6,252 nucleotides of DNA from JANQPX01 sp051010395 (GCA_051010395.1 JBPCVQ010000031.1:1-6252); one strand, 5' to 3'; numbered from the stretch's first letter, positions 1 to 6,251 are shown. The notes: a model not told the origin generated them from the sequence alone. Made by a program: numbers and translations.

Positions 1-112
1 GATGACCCTCAATACAAGGCCCCGCAAGACCCTTGGTTGGAGGACGCCAGCAGAGGCCCTGGATCAGTTCCTGCGATGAGATAAAGGAAACCGTGTTGCG
101 ACGACCGTTTGA
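1..112 (+). mobile_element. Right-hand part of an IS30-type insertion sequence (outer border not defined)
   Basis: The transposase C-terminus at 2-79 shows that an IS30-type element enters the window from the left. The interval is drawn to the second in-frame stop at 110-112, and the real right end lies at or beyond it. The left end is outside the window, so the terminal inverted repeats cannot be paired and no target duplication can be seen. The element probably ends between about 112 and 231. Confidence 0.55.
2..79 (+). CDS. IS30-family transposase, C-terminal end only (partial)
   Basis: Frame 2 is open from the left edge to a TGA at 77-79 and gives 25 residues including LNTRPRKTLGWRTPAEAL. 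The block RPRKTLGxRTPAE is the characteristic C-terminal end of IS30-family transposases, just after the DDE catalytic domain. The catalytic core and the helix-turn-helix DNA-binding part would lie to the left, outside the window, so intactness cannot be judged. The gene converges on the minus-strand transport cluster, and its stop is 152 bases from the stop of the last permease. Reading on in frame past the TGA gives DKGNRVATTV and then TGA at 110-112. This resembles the usual end of related transposases as I remember them, so 77-79 may be a premature stop. The family call rests on a short but distinctive motif. Confidence 0.75.
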   Translation: MTLNTRPRKTLGWRTPAEALDQFLR

Positions 113-231
113 ATCCGCCCAATACGCAGCGCTCGGAATGGTGGATCAATCCCCTTGGTGGTCCGTCCTGAACTCGACCCGACATCTGACGAAACCCGCT
201 GACAATGTCTGCAGGACGAGAGATCAGACTC
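113..231. other. Gene-free spacer between IS coding end and permease stop
   Basis: No supportable gene lies here. The right inverted repeat of the IS30-type element and the junction with the older sequence should fall in this stretch, but neither can be located without the other IS end. The only dyad noted is a 5-base inverted repeat (181-185 with 215-219), too weak to call a terminator, and there is no T-run beside it. A terminator for the transport cluster may have been displaced by the insertion; this is inference. Confidence 0.5.
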
Positions 232-1173
232 TCATCGATCACGAACATAGGGCGTGCCGAGCATGGCCGGCGCCTTGCCACTTTGCCGCAGAACGGCGAG
301 TGACAGGATGGCAACCATGTAGGGCAGGGCTAACAGGATCTGATGGGGGAGGTCGATGCCGATGCCTTGGATCTGCAGCTGCAGAGCATCCAAGAACGAG
401 AACACCAGGGCAGCCGTCAGCACGTAGCCTGGCCGCCAGATGCCGGCGATCACGATCACCAGAGCGAGCCAGCCGCGCCCCGCGGTCATGTCCGGGACGA
501 AGCGTGCGGAAGAGCCGACCGTGAGAAAGGCGCCGCCGAGCCCGGCCATGGCGCCGCCGAATATCACGGCTGCGTACCGTCGAAGAGTGACGCTCAGCCC
601 TTTGGTGTCGAGCGCCTTCGGGTTCTCGCCGATGCAACGGAGCTCAAGGCCAAAGCGTGTGCGAAATAGGAAGAACCAGACCAGCGGCACCGCGAGAAAG
701 GCGAAGTAGGTGAGCAGCCCCTGCTGGAATAGGATTGGGCCGAGGAAAGGCAGGTCGGCGAGAAAAGGGATCGGTGCCGTGCCCATGAACGCGATCGTCG
801 GTGTCACGCTCTGCTCGGCAAAGGCGGTGCGCAGCCAAAAGGTGGAAAGACCCGAGCCCAGGAGGTTGAGGCTGAGGCCGGTGACGATCTGCTCGACCCG
901 AAAGGTGATGACCATGAAGGCGAACATCGCCGCCATGGTCGCCCCCATGGAGGCGCCGGCGACCACGCCCACCCATTGGGAGCCGCTCTCATAGGTCGCG
1001 ATGAATGCGGCAAACGCGCCCATCAGCATCATGCCTTCGAGACCCATATTATAGACGCCACTCAACTGCGCCACCATCTCACCGAGGGCGGTCAACAGGA
1101 TTGGTGTCGCGATGCGGACGGTCGCCGCCAGCACCGAGATGACGATCGTCGTCTGGAACAGATCCTCAACCAT
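232..1173 (-). CDS. ABC transporter permease, NupQ/YufQ-like (nucleoside/purine uptake)
   Basis: This 313-residue inner-membrane protein is one of two permease subunits of a BMP-type importer (BPD_transp_2 family, related to LivH/RbsC-like permeases). It is strongly hydrophobic, with about eight to nine membrane segments: roughly 10-32, 45-62, 67-90, 95-112, 150-171, 200-220, 235-262 and 276-297. The motif NMGLEGMMLMGA at 42-53 is diagnostic of this permease type. GLELRCIGENPKALDTKG, around 175-192, fits the cytoplasmic loop that contacts the ATPase. The length and the ending (APAMLGTPYVRDR) are normal for the family, so the gene looks complete despite the nearby IS. The ATG at 1173 was chosen because it overlaps the upstream permease stop by 8 bases (ATGGTTGA) and gives a normal N-terminus. 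An in-frame extension to a TTG at 1248 adds only a hydrophilic, Arg/Gly-rich stretch. There is no good Shine-Dalgarno sequence, so translation probably depends on coupling. Confidence 0.93.
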   Translation of the reverse strand: MVEDLFQTTIVISVLAATVRIATPILLTALGEMVAQLSGVYNMGLEGMMLMGAFAAFIATYESGSQWVGVVAGASMGATMAAMFAFMVITFRVEQIVTGLSLNLLGSGLSTFWLRTAFAEQSVTPTIAFMGTAPIPFLADLPFLGPILFQQGLLTYFAFLAVPLVWFFLFRTRFGLELRCIGENPKALDTKGLSVTLRRYAAVIFGGAMAGLGGAFLTVGSSARFVPDMTAGRGWLALVIVIAGIWRPGYVLTAALVFSFLDALQLQIQGIGIDLPHQILLALPYMVAILSLAVLRQSGKAPAMLGTPYVRDR

Positions 1174-2329
1174 GTGCGGCCTGCCCGCCGTGCGAGTGGC
1201 GCCCACTGGGAGCCGATGCCCCCCCCTGGGCCGGTGGCCCTGGTCCAACCGGGGGGCGGTGCCCCCTGATAGTGAAGGAGGCCAGAGACCAGGCGCCGAG
1301 ATAGCAGATCAGGATGATCGCCTGGATGGCGTAGACCAGGGTCGAGGGGACACCGGTTTTAATCTGCATCAGGGTCGAGCCGCTGATCAGCCCGCCGAAC
1401 ATGATGGCGCTGAGGACCACGCCCAGAGGATGCAGCCGGCCGAGGATGGCGATCACAATGCCGGTATAGCCATAGCTGACGAGCACGCCCGCTTTCAGGC
1501 GATGGTGGACGCCGTAAACCTCACTCACGCCGGCCAGGGCTGCAAGCGCGCCTGAGACCGCCATCACCACGAGGACCAGGCGGGTGGTGTTGGTGCCCTG
1601 AAAGGCGAGTGCTCGAAGATTGGATCCTGCGGCGCGGATTTCGTAGCCGAGCGGCGTATAGGCGAGCATGACATGCAGGGCGCCGGCGGCGAGCAGGGCC
1701 AGGAGAAAGCCCAGATGCAGCCGTGACTTTTCGAAGAGGATCGGCAGCTCGGCATGGATCGCGATCTTGGCGGTCTGCTCGAAGAACCCGCCTGCCTCGC
1801 TCCAGGGGCCCTTCAAGAGCAGCATCGAGAGCCCAAACGCGATGATGTAGTTGAGCATCACGGTTGAGATCACCTCGTCGACCTTGAACTGGGTTTTGAG
1901 CAGGCCGGCGAGACCGCCGAACAGCGCACCGCCGATCATGGCGGTCAGGATGATCAGCGGGATCTGGAGCAGAGCCGGGGTCGTGCCGAGCGCATGGGTG
2001 CACCAATATGCGAACATGGCACCTGCAAACACCTGTCCCTCGGCGCCGATGTTCCAAAGGCGCGCCCTGAAGGCAAGTGCTGTTGCGAGGCCGGTAAAGA
2101 TAAGCGGGGTCGCCTTGACCAGGCTGTTGCTCAACGCGCGCCCGCTGCCAAAGCCGCCCTTGGCGAGGCTGACGAAGGCGGCAATCGGGCTGGCACCTGC
2201 GGTGATCAGCAGGAGGCTGCAGAGGGTGATGGCGACGAGTGCTGCCAGGGTAAGCGCAATCAGCCAGCCAGATGTGGTCGGCTCCACGCGACGTTCGATC
2301 CGCCAGCCAGAACGGAGAATTGCGATCAC
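1166..2329 (-). CDS. ABC transporter permease, NupP/YufP-like (nucleoside/purine uptake)
   Basis: This 387-residue inner-membrane permease is the partner of the downstream permease in a heterodimeric channel. Membrane segments lie at roughly 20-43, 70-89, 97-116, 121-144, 152-173, 205-224, 250-270, 285-316 and 330-352. The motif NIGAEGQ at 93-99 is typical of YufP-type subunits. GYEIRAAGSNLRAL at 228-241 fits the ATPase-coupling loop. The start is a GTG at 2329 that overlaps the ATPase stop as GTGA, with an AAGG element 9 bases upstream. Oddity: after the last membrane helix there is a tail of about 32 residues (356-387) rich in Gly, Pro, His and Ala. It is encoded by G/C-homopolymer DNA, including G8 on the coding strand, and looks unlike the short basic tails usual in the family. 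The coding frame up to about residue 355 is certain; the tail may reflect a frameshift or a sequence error. Confidence 0.93.
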   Translation of the reverse strand: MIAILRSGWRIERRVEPTTSGWLIALTLAALVAITLCSLLLITAGASPIAAFVSLAKGGFGSGRALSNSLVKATPLIFTGLATALAFRARLWNIGAEGQVFAGAMFAYWCTHALGTTPALLQIPLIILTAMIGGALFGGLAGLLKTQFKVDEVISTVMLNYIIAFGLSMLLLKGPWSEAGGFFEQTAKIAIHAELPILFEKSRLHLGFLLALLAAGALHVMLAYTPLGYEIRAAGSNLRALAFQGTNTTRLVLVVMAVSGALAALAGVSEVYGVHHRLKAGVLVSYGYTGIVIAILGRLHPLGVVLSAIMFGGLISGSTLMQIKTGVPSTLVYAIQAIILICYLGAWSLASFTIRGHRPPVGPGPPAQGGASAPSGRHSHGGQAAHG

Positions 2330-3840
2330 GACCCCGCACCTTCGCCGTGGCCCGCCATCAGCTGCCCGATCGTCTGGATGTCAGCTTGCTGCCTTTGAAA
2401 GATGCCGGCGATGCGGCCGTCGAACATGACCGCAATCCGATTGGCGAGCGCCAGCAGTTCATCCAGTTCTTCGCTGGCCAGGAGGATGGCAACACCGTCA
2501 TTCTGGAGGCGTCTGAGCTCGCCATGCACTGTGTCGATGACGCCGATATCGAGCCCGCGGGTTGGCTGATGGCAAAGCAGGCATTTTTCGGCTTTGGCGA
2601 ATTCGCGCGCGAGAATAACCTTTTGCGCATTGCCGCCGGAAAGTTTTCGGACCGTCGTCGCCGATCCCGGCGCCTCGATCGCAAAATCCGAAATCGCCTG
2701 CTTGCCGCTCTCATGGATAGATCGGCCATCGAGCAGCAGTCCTTTGCGGTTCAGCCGGTCCCATTGCTGGCCGAGGATCAGGTTCTCGGCGATCGAGAGG
2801 TCTGTTGCCAAGCCATCGCGTAACCGGTCATTGGGCACATGGCCAAGACCGAGATCGGCAATGGCCTTGGCGCCCAAGTTTCGGATCGAACGGCCCGAAA
2901 GGCTGATGTCGCCAATGGATGGCTGTCTGATGCCGGCAATGGTCTCGAACAATTCGTTCTGCCCGTTGCCGGCAACGCCTGCAATGCCGAGGATGTCGCC
3001 GGCGGCAAGCTCGAAGTCTATGCCATCGAGCAGGCATCGGCCGTCCGGGTCGTTGAGCGTGACGTTCTCAAGTCGAAGAACGGTCTCACCAGCTGGGGCG
3101 CGCGACAGCCCGGGCGAATGGCCATCGATTTCACGGCCGATCATCATCCGGGTAAGCGCTGCCTGTGACGTCCCCCTGGTGTCGACCGTGCTGATCAGCT
3201 TGCTTTTTCTCAACACGGTGACCCGATCGGACTGCAGCACCTCGTTCATCTTGTGGGTAATCATGATGATCGCGAGATCACGTGCGGCCATCTCACGGAT
3301 CATGGCGAACAGCTTTGAAGATTCCTCGGGTGTCAGGGTAGCGGTCGGCTCGTCAAGGATCAGCAGGCGGACGTCGAGATAGAGAACTTTCACGATCTCG
3401 ACCCATTGCTGCTCACCTACCGCAAGCTCGCCGGCCAACCGATCGAGGTCGAGCCTGATCCCGAAGCGCTCGCAAATTTTTTCTACCTTGGCCCGTGCCT
3501 GATTGGCGCCAAGCCGCCAGCCGGAGGACGTGCCGACCATGATGTTCTCAAGCACGGTGAAGGTCGGCACCAGGACGAAGTGCTGATGCACCATGCCGAT
3601 GCCGGCATCAAGCGCGTCACTCGGTGAGCGAAGCTCAGCCGTTCGGCCGTCGATCGTAATGCTGCCGGAATCCGCCCGGTAAAGGCCTGAGAGGCAGGAC
3701 GACAAGGTTGACTTGCCGGCACCGTTCTCGCCGAGCAGGCAATGCACCTCGCCCGGCATCACGTCGAACGAAACCTCATCGACCGCCACCAGCGACCCGA
3801 AGGTCTTGGTCAGGCCTTTGACAGAAAGAAACGCGGTCAT
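2326..3840 (-). CDS. ABC transporter ATP-binding protein with two nucleotide-binding domains, NupO/YufO-like
   Basis: This 504-residue cytoplasmic ATPase energises import. It carries two fused ABC domains, as in RbsA, MglA and YufO. Domain 1 has Walker A GENGAGKST at 37-45, a Q-loop HQHF at 85-88, signature AVGEQQWVEI at 140-149, Walker B LLILDEP at 159-165 and switch His in ITHK at 194-197. Domain 2 has a degenerate Walker A (GVAGNGQNEL, 288-297, no GK[ST]), a signature LSGGNAQKV at 400-408 and a Walker B region ending HQPTRGLD (424-431), where Gln replaces the catalytic Glu. The degenerate second site is normal for this subfamily, so only site 1 is expected to hydrolyse efficiently. Trp146 stands where the signature helix usually has Arg (QQRV). 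The ATG at 3840 starts directly before the first ABC strand. A GTG at 3888 would add 16 residues but lies inside a stem-loop. No clear Shine-Dalgarno sequence precedes 3840. The stop overlaps the next permease start. Confidence 0.95.
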   Translation of the reverse strand: MTAFLSVKGLTKTFGSLVAVDEVSFDVMPGEVHCLLGENGAGKSTLSSCLSGLYRADSGSITIDGRTAELRSPSDALDAGIGMVHQHFVLVPTFTVLENIMVGTSSGWRLGANQARAKVEKICERFGIRLDLDRLAGELAVGEQQWVEIVKVLYLDVRLLILDEPTATLTPEESSKLFAMIREMAARDLAIIMITHKMNEVLQSDRVTVLRKSKLISTVDTRGTSQAALTRMMIGREIDGHSPGLSRAPAGETVLRLENVTLNDPDGRCLLDGIDFELAAGDILGIAGVAGNGQNELFETIAGIRQPSIGDISLSGRSIRNLGAKAIADLGLGHVPNDRLRDGLATDLSIAENLILGQQWDRLNRKGLLLDGRSIHESGKQAISDFAIEAPGSATTVRKLSGGNAQKVILAREFAKAEKCLLCHQPTRGLDIGVIDTVHGELRRLQNDGVAILLASEELDELLALANRIAVMFDGRIAGIFQRQQADIQTIGQLMAGHGEGAGS

Positions 3841-3857
3841 GTCCGAAAAAGGCAGAA

Positions 3858-3894
3858 CCGGACGCACGCCTTGGTCATGGCAGCGCACGTCCGG
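3858..3894 (-). promoter_or_regulatory. Intercistronic stem-loop between binding-protein and ATPase genes
   Basis: On the coding (minus) strand, the arm CCGGACGTGCG (3894-3884) pairs with CGTGCGTCCGG (3868-3858). This makes an 11-bp stem with two G·U pairs around a 15-base loop. A T5 run lies seven bases past the stem (3846-3850), so it is not a textbook terminator but could act as an attenuator. Stem-loops directly after binding-protein genes of ABC operons are known to protect the upstream message from 3' decay or to reduce read-through, keeping the binding protein in excess. That role is inferred here; the pairing is read directly. Confidence 0.6.
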
Positions 3895-3919
3895 TATCTT
3901 GAAGCATCGAGACGCTATC

Positions 3920-4933
3920 TCAGTCGGACTTGGCCTCGCTCATGTCGAGCTCCACCTGTGTCTCGCCTTCTTTGATGGCCATTGACGCTTCTTCGACCTC
4001 AGTCTGAACGTCTTCCGGAATTCCCTTGCTCCAATCGGCATTGAGGACGAGATCGCCGGAACCGTCCTGCCAGGTGAACCATTTGGGTTCCATCGGCGCA
4101 TCGAACACGGCATCGGTGGTTTGCACTGCCCACCACTCATCGACGATCCAGTTGATATGCGGCGCCCAGCTGATGGTGGTCGAGGCGACGATCGTCTCCG
4201 GCGCATAGGGCGCCATGTCGACATAGTTGCCGAAGCAGCCGATCTGCTTCTCCTGGCAGACCTCGAAGGCGCCAGACATCTGATAGATCATGTCGGCACC
4301 GGCCGCGATCTGCGCTGTGGTCGCCTCATTCGACTTCGCCGGGTCGTACCAGGACTGGATGTAGGTGATCTTCTGCTCGACCTCGGGGTTGGCCTCTTTG
4401 GCGCCCGCGAAGAACGCGTTGATCTGATCGTTGGTATCCTCGGCCGGGAAGGTTGAAACGGCACCGATGACGTTCGATTCTGTGAGCTTGCCCGCCAGAA
4501 TGCCCATCGCATAGGCTGGCTCATGGGCATGGATGAAGACCCAGTAGGCATTGCCGCCAAGCCCGCGATTGCCGGAACCTGACATCACGAACAGGATGTC
4601 AGGGAACTCATCCTTCAGGACCTCGATAGCGTCGGCATAGGCTGTGTTGCCGAAGATGATGTCGTACTCGCCGGTTTCAGCATAGGTCCGAAAAACCTGT
4701 TCGGCATTTTCGTAGACATTCTCGGTGTAGTCGAATTGGATATCGAGACCGTGCGGCTTAGTTGCGATTACCTCTTCCATCGAGGCGACGAACGAGCCGT
4801 CCCAAGGCGCTTCGGTGCCGGCCGACAACACACCGGCGATGGCGAGGCTGGTGGGGTCTTCGGCGACGGTCGGGCCGCTGGCGACGAGTGCGCCAAGGCC
4901 GAGGGCGACGGCAAGTGATCGGGGGTGTTCCAT
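3920..4933 (-). CDS. BMP/PnrA-family periplasmic substrate-binding protein
   Basis: This 337-residue protein is the soluble receptor that delivers ligand to the permeases. The N-terminus has a Sec-type signal peptide: a short start with one Arg, a hydrophobic stretch at about 7-20, and likely cleavage after TVA at 24. There is no lipobox Cys, so it should be free in the periplasm, as expected for a Gram-negative. The core has the two-lobe BMP layout, with recognisable blocks: IIFGNTAYADAI at 92-103 (lobe 1 ligand region), EFPDILFV at 109-116, the EPAYAMGILAGKL helix at 138-150, and TTAQIAAGADMIYQMSG at 205-221. The family (Med, PnrA/TmpC, NupN, BmpA) binds nucleosides or related purines; next to a deaminase-family gene this suggests a purine ligand. 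Only two Cys occur, at 226 and 233. AAGGAG ten bases before the ATG supports the start. The exact ligand cannot be read from the sequence. Confidence 0.92.
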   Translation of the reverse strand: MEHPRSLAVALGLGALVASGPTVAEDPTSLAIAGVLSAGTEAPWDGSFVASMEEVIATKPHGLDIQFDYTENVYENAEQVFRTYAETGEYDIIFGNTAYADAIEVLKDEFPDILFVMSGSGNRGLGGNAYWVFIHAHEPAYAMGILAGKLTESNVIGAVSTFPAEDTNDQINAFFAGAKEANPEVEQKITYIQSWYDPAKSNEATTAQIAAGADMIYQMSGAFEVCQEKQIGCFGNYVDMAPYAPETIVASTTISWAPHINWIVDEWWAVQTTDAVFDAPMEPKWFTWQDGSGDLVLNADWSKGIPEDVQTEVEEASMAIKEGETQVELDMSEAKSD

Positions 4934-5012
4934 GACGAGGCAACTCCTTGTTTTTAGATGATTCCAGTATTCTCTAACTGAATGAATGCGGATGCGGCCC
5001 GCAACCTTCTCA
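4934..5012 (-). other. 79-base gap between deaminase-family gene and binding-protein gene
   Basis: The deaminase-family gene ends in tandem stops (TGATGA, 5015-5010). The gap contains only the Shine-Dalgarno site, a short GC-rich dyad (TGCGG/CCGCA on the coding strand, around 4988-5004) without a T-run, and an AT-richer patch at about 4955-4985. That patch could hold a weak promoter, but no convincing -35/-10 pair is visible. Read-through from the upstream gene is the simpler assumption. Confidence 0.4.
4944..4949 (-). promoter_or_regulatory. Shine-Dalgarno site of the binding-protein gene
   Basis: The coding strand reads AAGGAG, followed by ten bases and then the ATG at 4933. It is the clearest ribosome-binding site in the cluster and contrasts with the weak or absent sites of the ATPase and the second permease. 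This fits a need for abundant binding protein. Confidence 0.7.
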
Positions 5013-6251
5013 TCAGTTCATGATTTCCAGGACAGGATCGAAGACGTCAAGCGCGATGCAGTCGACAGCGCCGAGGTCGGTCATGGCATAGTCGGGGATC
5101 GCGGTAATAGACAAAACGAACATGGACATCATTGGCCAGGGCAATCCACAGCCGAGTTGGGCCGCCGCAGCATCCAGCTTCGCTTCCAGCCCTGCCATCG
5201 CGGCAGGATCGATGTCGGCGACGATCCCCCCGATCGGCAATTCGAGGCTCGCTATGACCTCGCCATCGCGGACGACCACCTGGCCGCCGCCTTTCTGGAT
5301 GATCCAGTTGATCGCGACGGCCATATCCTCACTGCTGGCGCCGATGCAGACGATGTTGTTGTCATCAGGGGCGGCCGACGTCGCGATCGCACCCGCTTTG
5401 ATCCCAAAGCCCGAAACGAAGGCGACGGGACGGTTTCTGGTCTTGCCATAGCGTTCGACGACGGTGACGTAGAGCACATCCTGGTCGATATCGGGCGGGA
5501 CGACGCCATCATTTAGAACATCGAGAACGACGTCGCGGCGCTTTCTCACGAAAATGATTTCTGAACTCGCCATCGCCAAGGCTTTCACGCGTTTGGTGCC
5601 GGCCTCCGTCCTGACCACAAGCTCATCCGCCTTGACCGGCTCGACCGCAAAGGTCCGGGTGAGGTAGGCGGGCCGGACAGGTGGCTCGAGATCGACGCAC
5701 ATCCGCCCACCGTCTGCTACGAGCTTGCCCTTGGCCATGACTCTCTCGACCTGGAACGAAGCCGGATCGTCGATGATCAGAATATCCGCCTGCCTGCCAG
5801 GCGCCACCAGCCCCACGGTCTGATCGATTCGATAGGCAACGGCGCTGTTGATGGTTGCCATCTGGATCGCCGCCATCGGCTCGACGCCTTCTTTGATCGC
5901 CATCCGCACCATGTTGTCGACATGGCCGCGTTTCAAGACATCGGTCGCGACGACGTCGTCGGTGCAAAAGCTGATGCGATGCGCTGCTTTCGGCGCGAGC
6001 TTGGTCGCGAGCTGGATGTTCTCCTCGAGAAAATGGGAAATCGACGATTCTCTAATGATCACGAACATGCCGTTACGTAATTTCTCCAGAGCTTCCTCGA
6101 CATCGTAGCTCTCATGATCGAGGCGAATGCCGGCGCTGGCGTAGCTTGCGAGCTTCTGCCCCCGGCACATCGGCGCGCAGCCGAACACCGGAAGTTTGTT
6201 CCTGGCCGCGATCTCCAAGGCCGCCAGAACGTCGTCGTCCTCTTCCTGGAT
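5013..6251 (-). CDS. Adenine deaminase-family amidohydrolase, C-terminal 412 residues (5' end outside window)
   Basis: The frame stays open through the right edge. The first 412 visible residues correspond to roughly the last 70% of an adenine deaminase-type protein (usual length about 560-600). The missing N-terminal part would carry the HxH metal motif. Adenine deaminase converts adenine to hypoxanthine plus ammonia in the cytoplasm. In fragment numbering, visible family motifs are VFGCAP (22-27), AGIRLDHES (40-48), EEALEKLRNGMFVIIRE (52-68), the metal-binding FCTDD (96-100), GHVDNMVR (109-116), the barrel end APGRQADILIIDDP (150-163) and the C-terminal domain with GFGIKAGAIA (281-290). Oddities: Cys25 replaces the His of the usual GHxP metal-ligand motif, and APDDNN (294-299) replaces the conserved segment I recall as AHDSHN. 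It may be a divergent paralogue acting on a different purine or amidine. It lies 79 bases upstream of the importer in the same direction, so it is probably in the same operon. Family membership is firm; adenine as substrate is not. Confidence 0.88.
   Translation of the reverse strand: MQEEDDDVLAALEIAARNKLPVFGCAPMCRGQKLASYASAGIRLDHESYDVEEALEKLRNGMFVIIRESSISHFLEENIQLATKLAPKAAHRISFCTDDVVATDVLKRGHVDNMVRMAIKEGVEPMAAIQMATINSAVAYRIDQTVGLVAPGRQADILIIDDPASFQVERVMAKGKLVADGGRMCVDLEPPVRPAYLTRTFAVEPVKADELVVRTEAGTKRVKALAMASSEIIFVRKRRDVVLDVLNDGVVPPDIDQDVLYVTVVERYGKTRNRPVAFVSGFGIKAGAIATSAAPDDNNIVCIGASSEDMAVAINWIIQKGGGQVVVRDGEVIASLELPIGGIVADIDPAAMAGLEAKLDAAAAQLGCGLPWPMMSMFVLSITAIPDYAMTDLGAVDCIALDVFDPVLEIMN

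Noticed and set aside
181..219. Inverted repeat GACAT/ATGTC downstream of the last permease as a terminator
   Set aside because: The stem is only five base pairs with a large loop and no T-run on either strand.
9..314. Minus-strand frame of 101 codons crossing the spacer and the IS end
   Set aside because: It overlaps the permease C-terminus in another frame and runs antisense through the transposase end; no recognisable domain.
33..524. Plus-strand open frame of 163 codons
   Set aside because: It lies mostly antisense to the second permease, has Arg/Pro-rich composition typical of GC-rich shadow frames, and crosses the IS end without any family motif.
1521..2339. Minus-strand frame of 272 codons beginning with GTG at 2339
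   Set aside because: It is a different frame within the first permease and is Arg/Pro/His-rich without membrane segments. The permease frame has clear motifs (NIGAEGQ), so this is a shadow.
2419..2427. ATPase second domain as inactivated by mutation, because of missing Walker A Lys and Glu-to-Gln in Walker B
   Set aside because: A degenerate second site with QPTRGLD is normal in the YufO/NupO subfamily, so this is a family trait rather than damage.
2594..3382. Plus-strand frame of 262 codons antisense to the ATPase
   Set aside because: Ser/Arg/Pro-rich shadow opposite a well-conserved ABC ATPase; no motif and no ribosome-binding site noticed.
3841..3888. Longer ATPase start at GTG 3888
   Set aside because: It would add 16 residues not matching the family and start within the stem-loop; the ATG at 3840 begins right before the first conserved strand.
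4986..5516. Plus-strand frame of 176 codons antisense to the deaminase-family gene
   Set aside because: Asp/Arg/Gly-rich shadow opposite conserved coding sequence; nothing recognisable.
6216..6218. TTG at 6218 as start of the deaminase-family gene
   Set aside because: The frame continues upstream to the window edge with family-like residues (DDDVLAALEIAAR), and the catalytic N-terminal part would be missing. It is an internal Leu codon.
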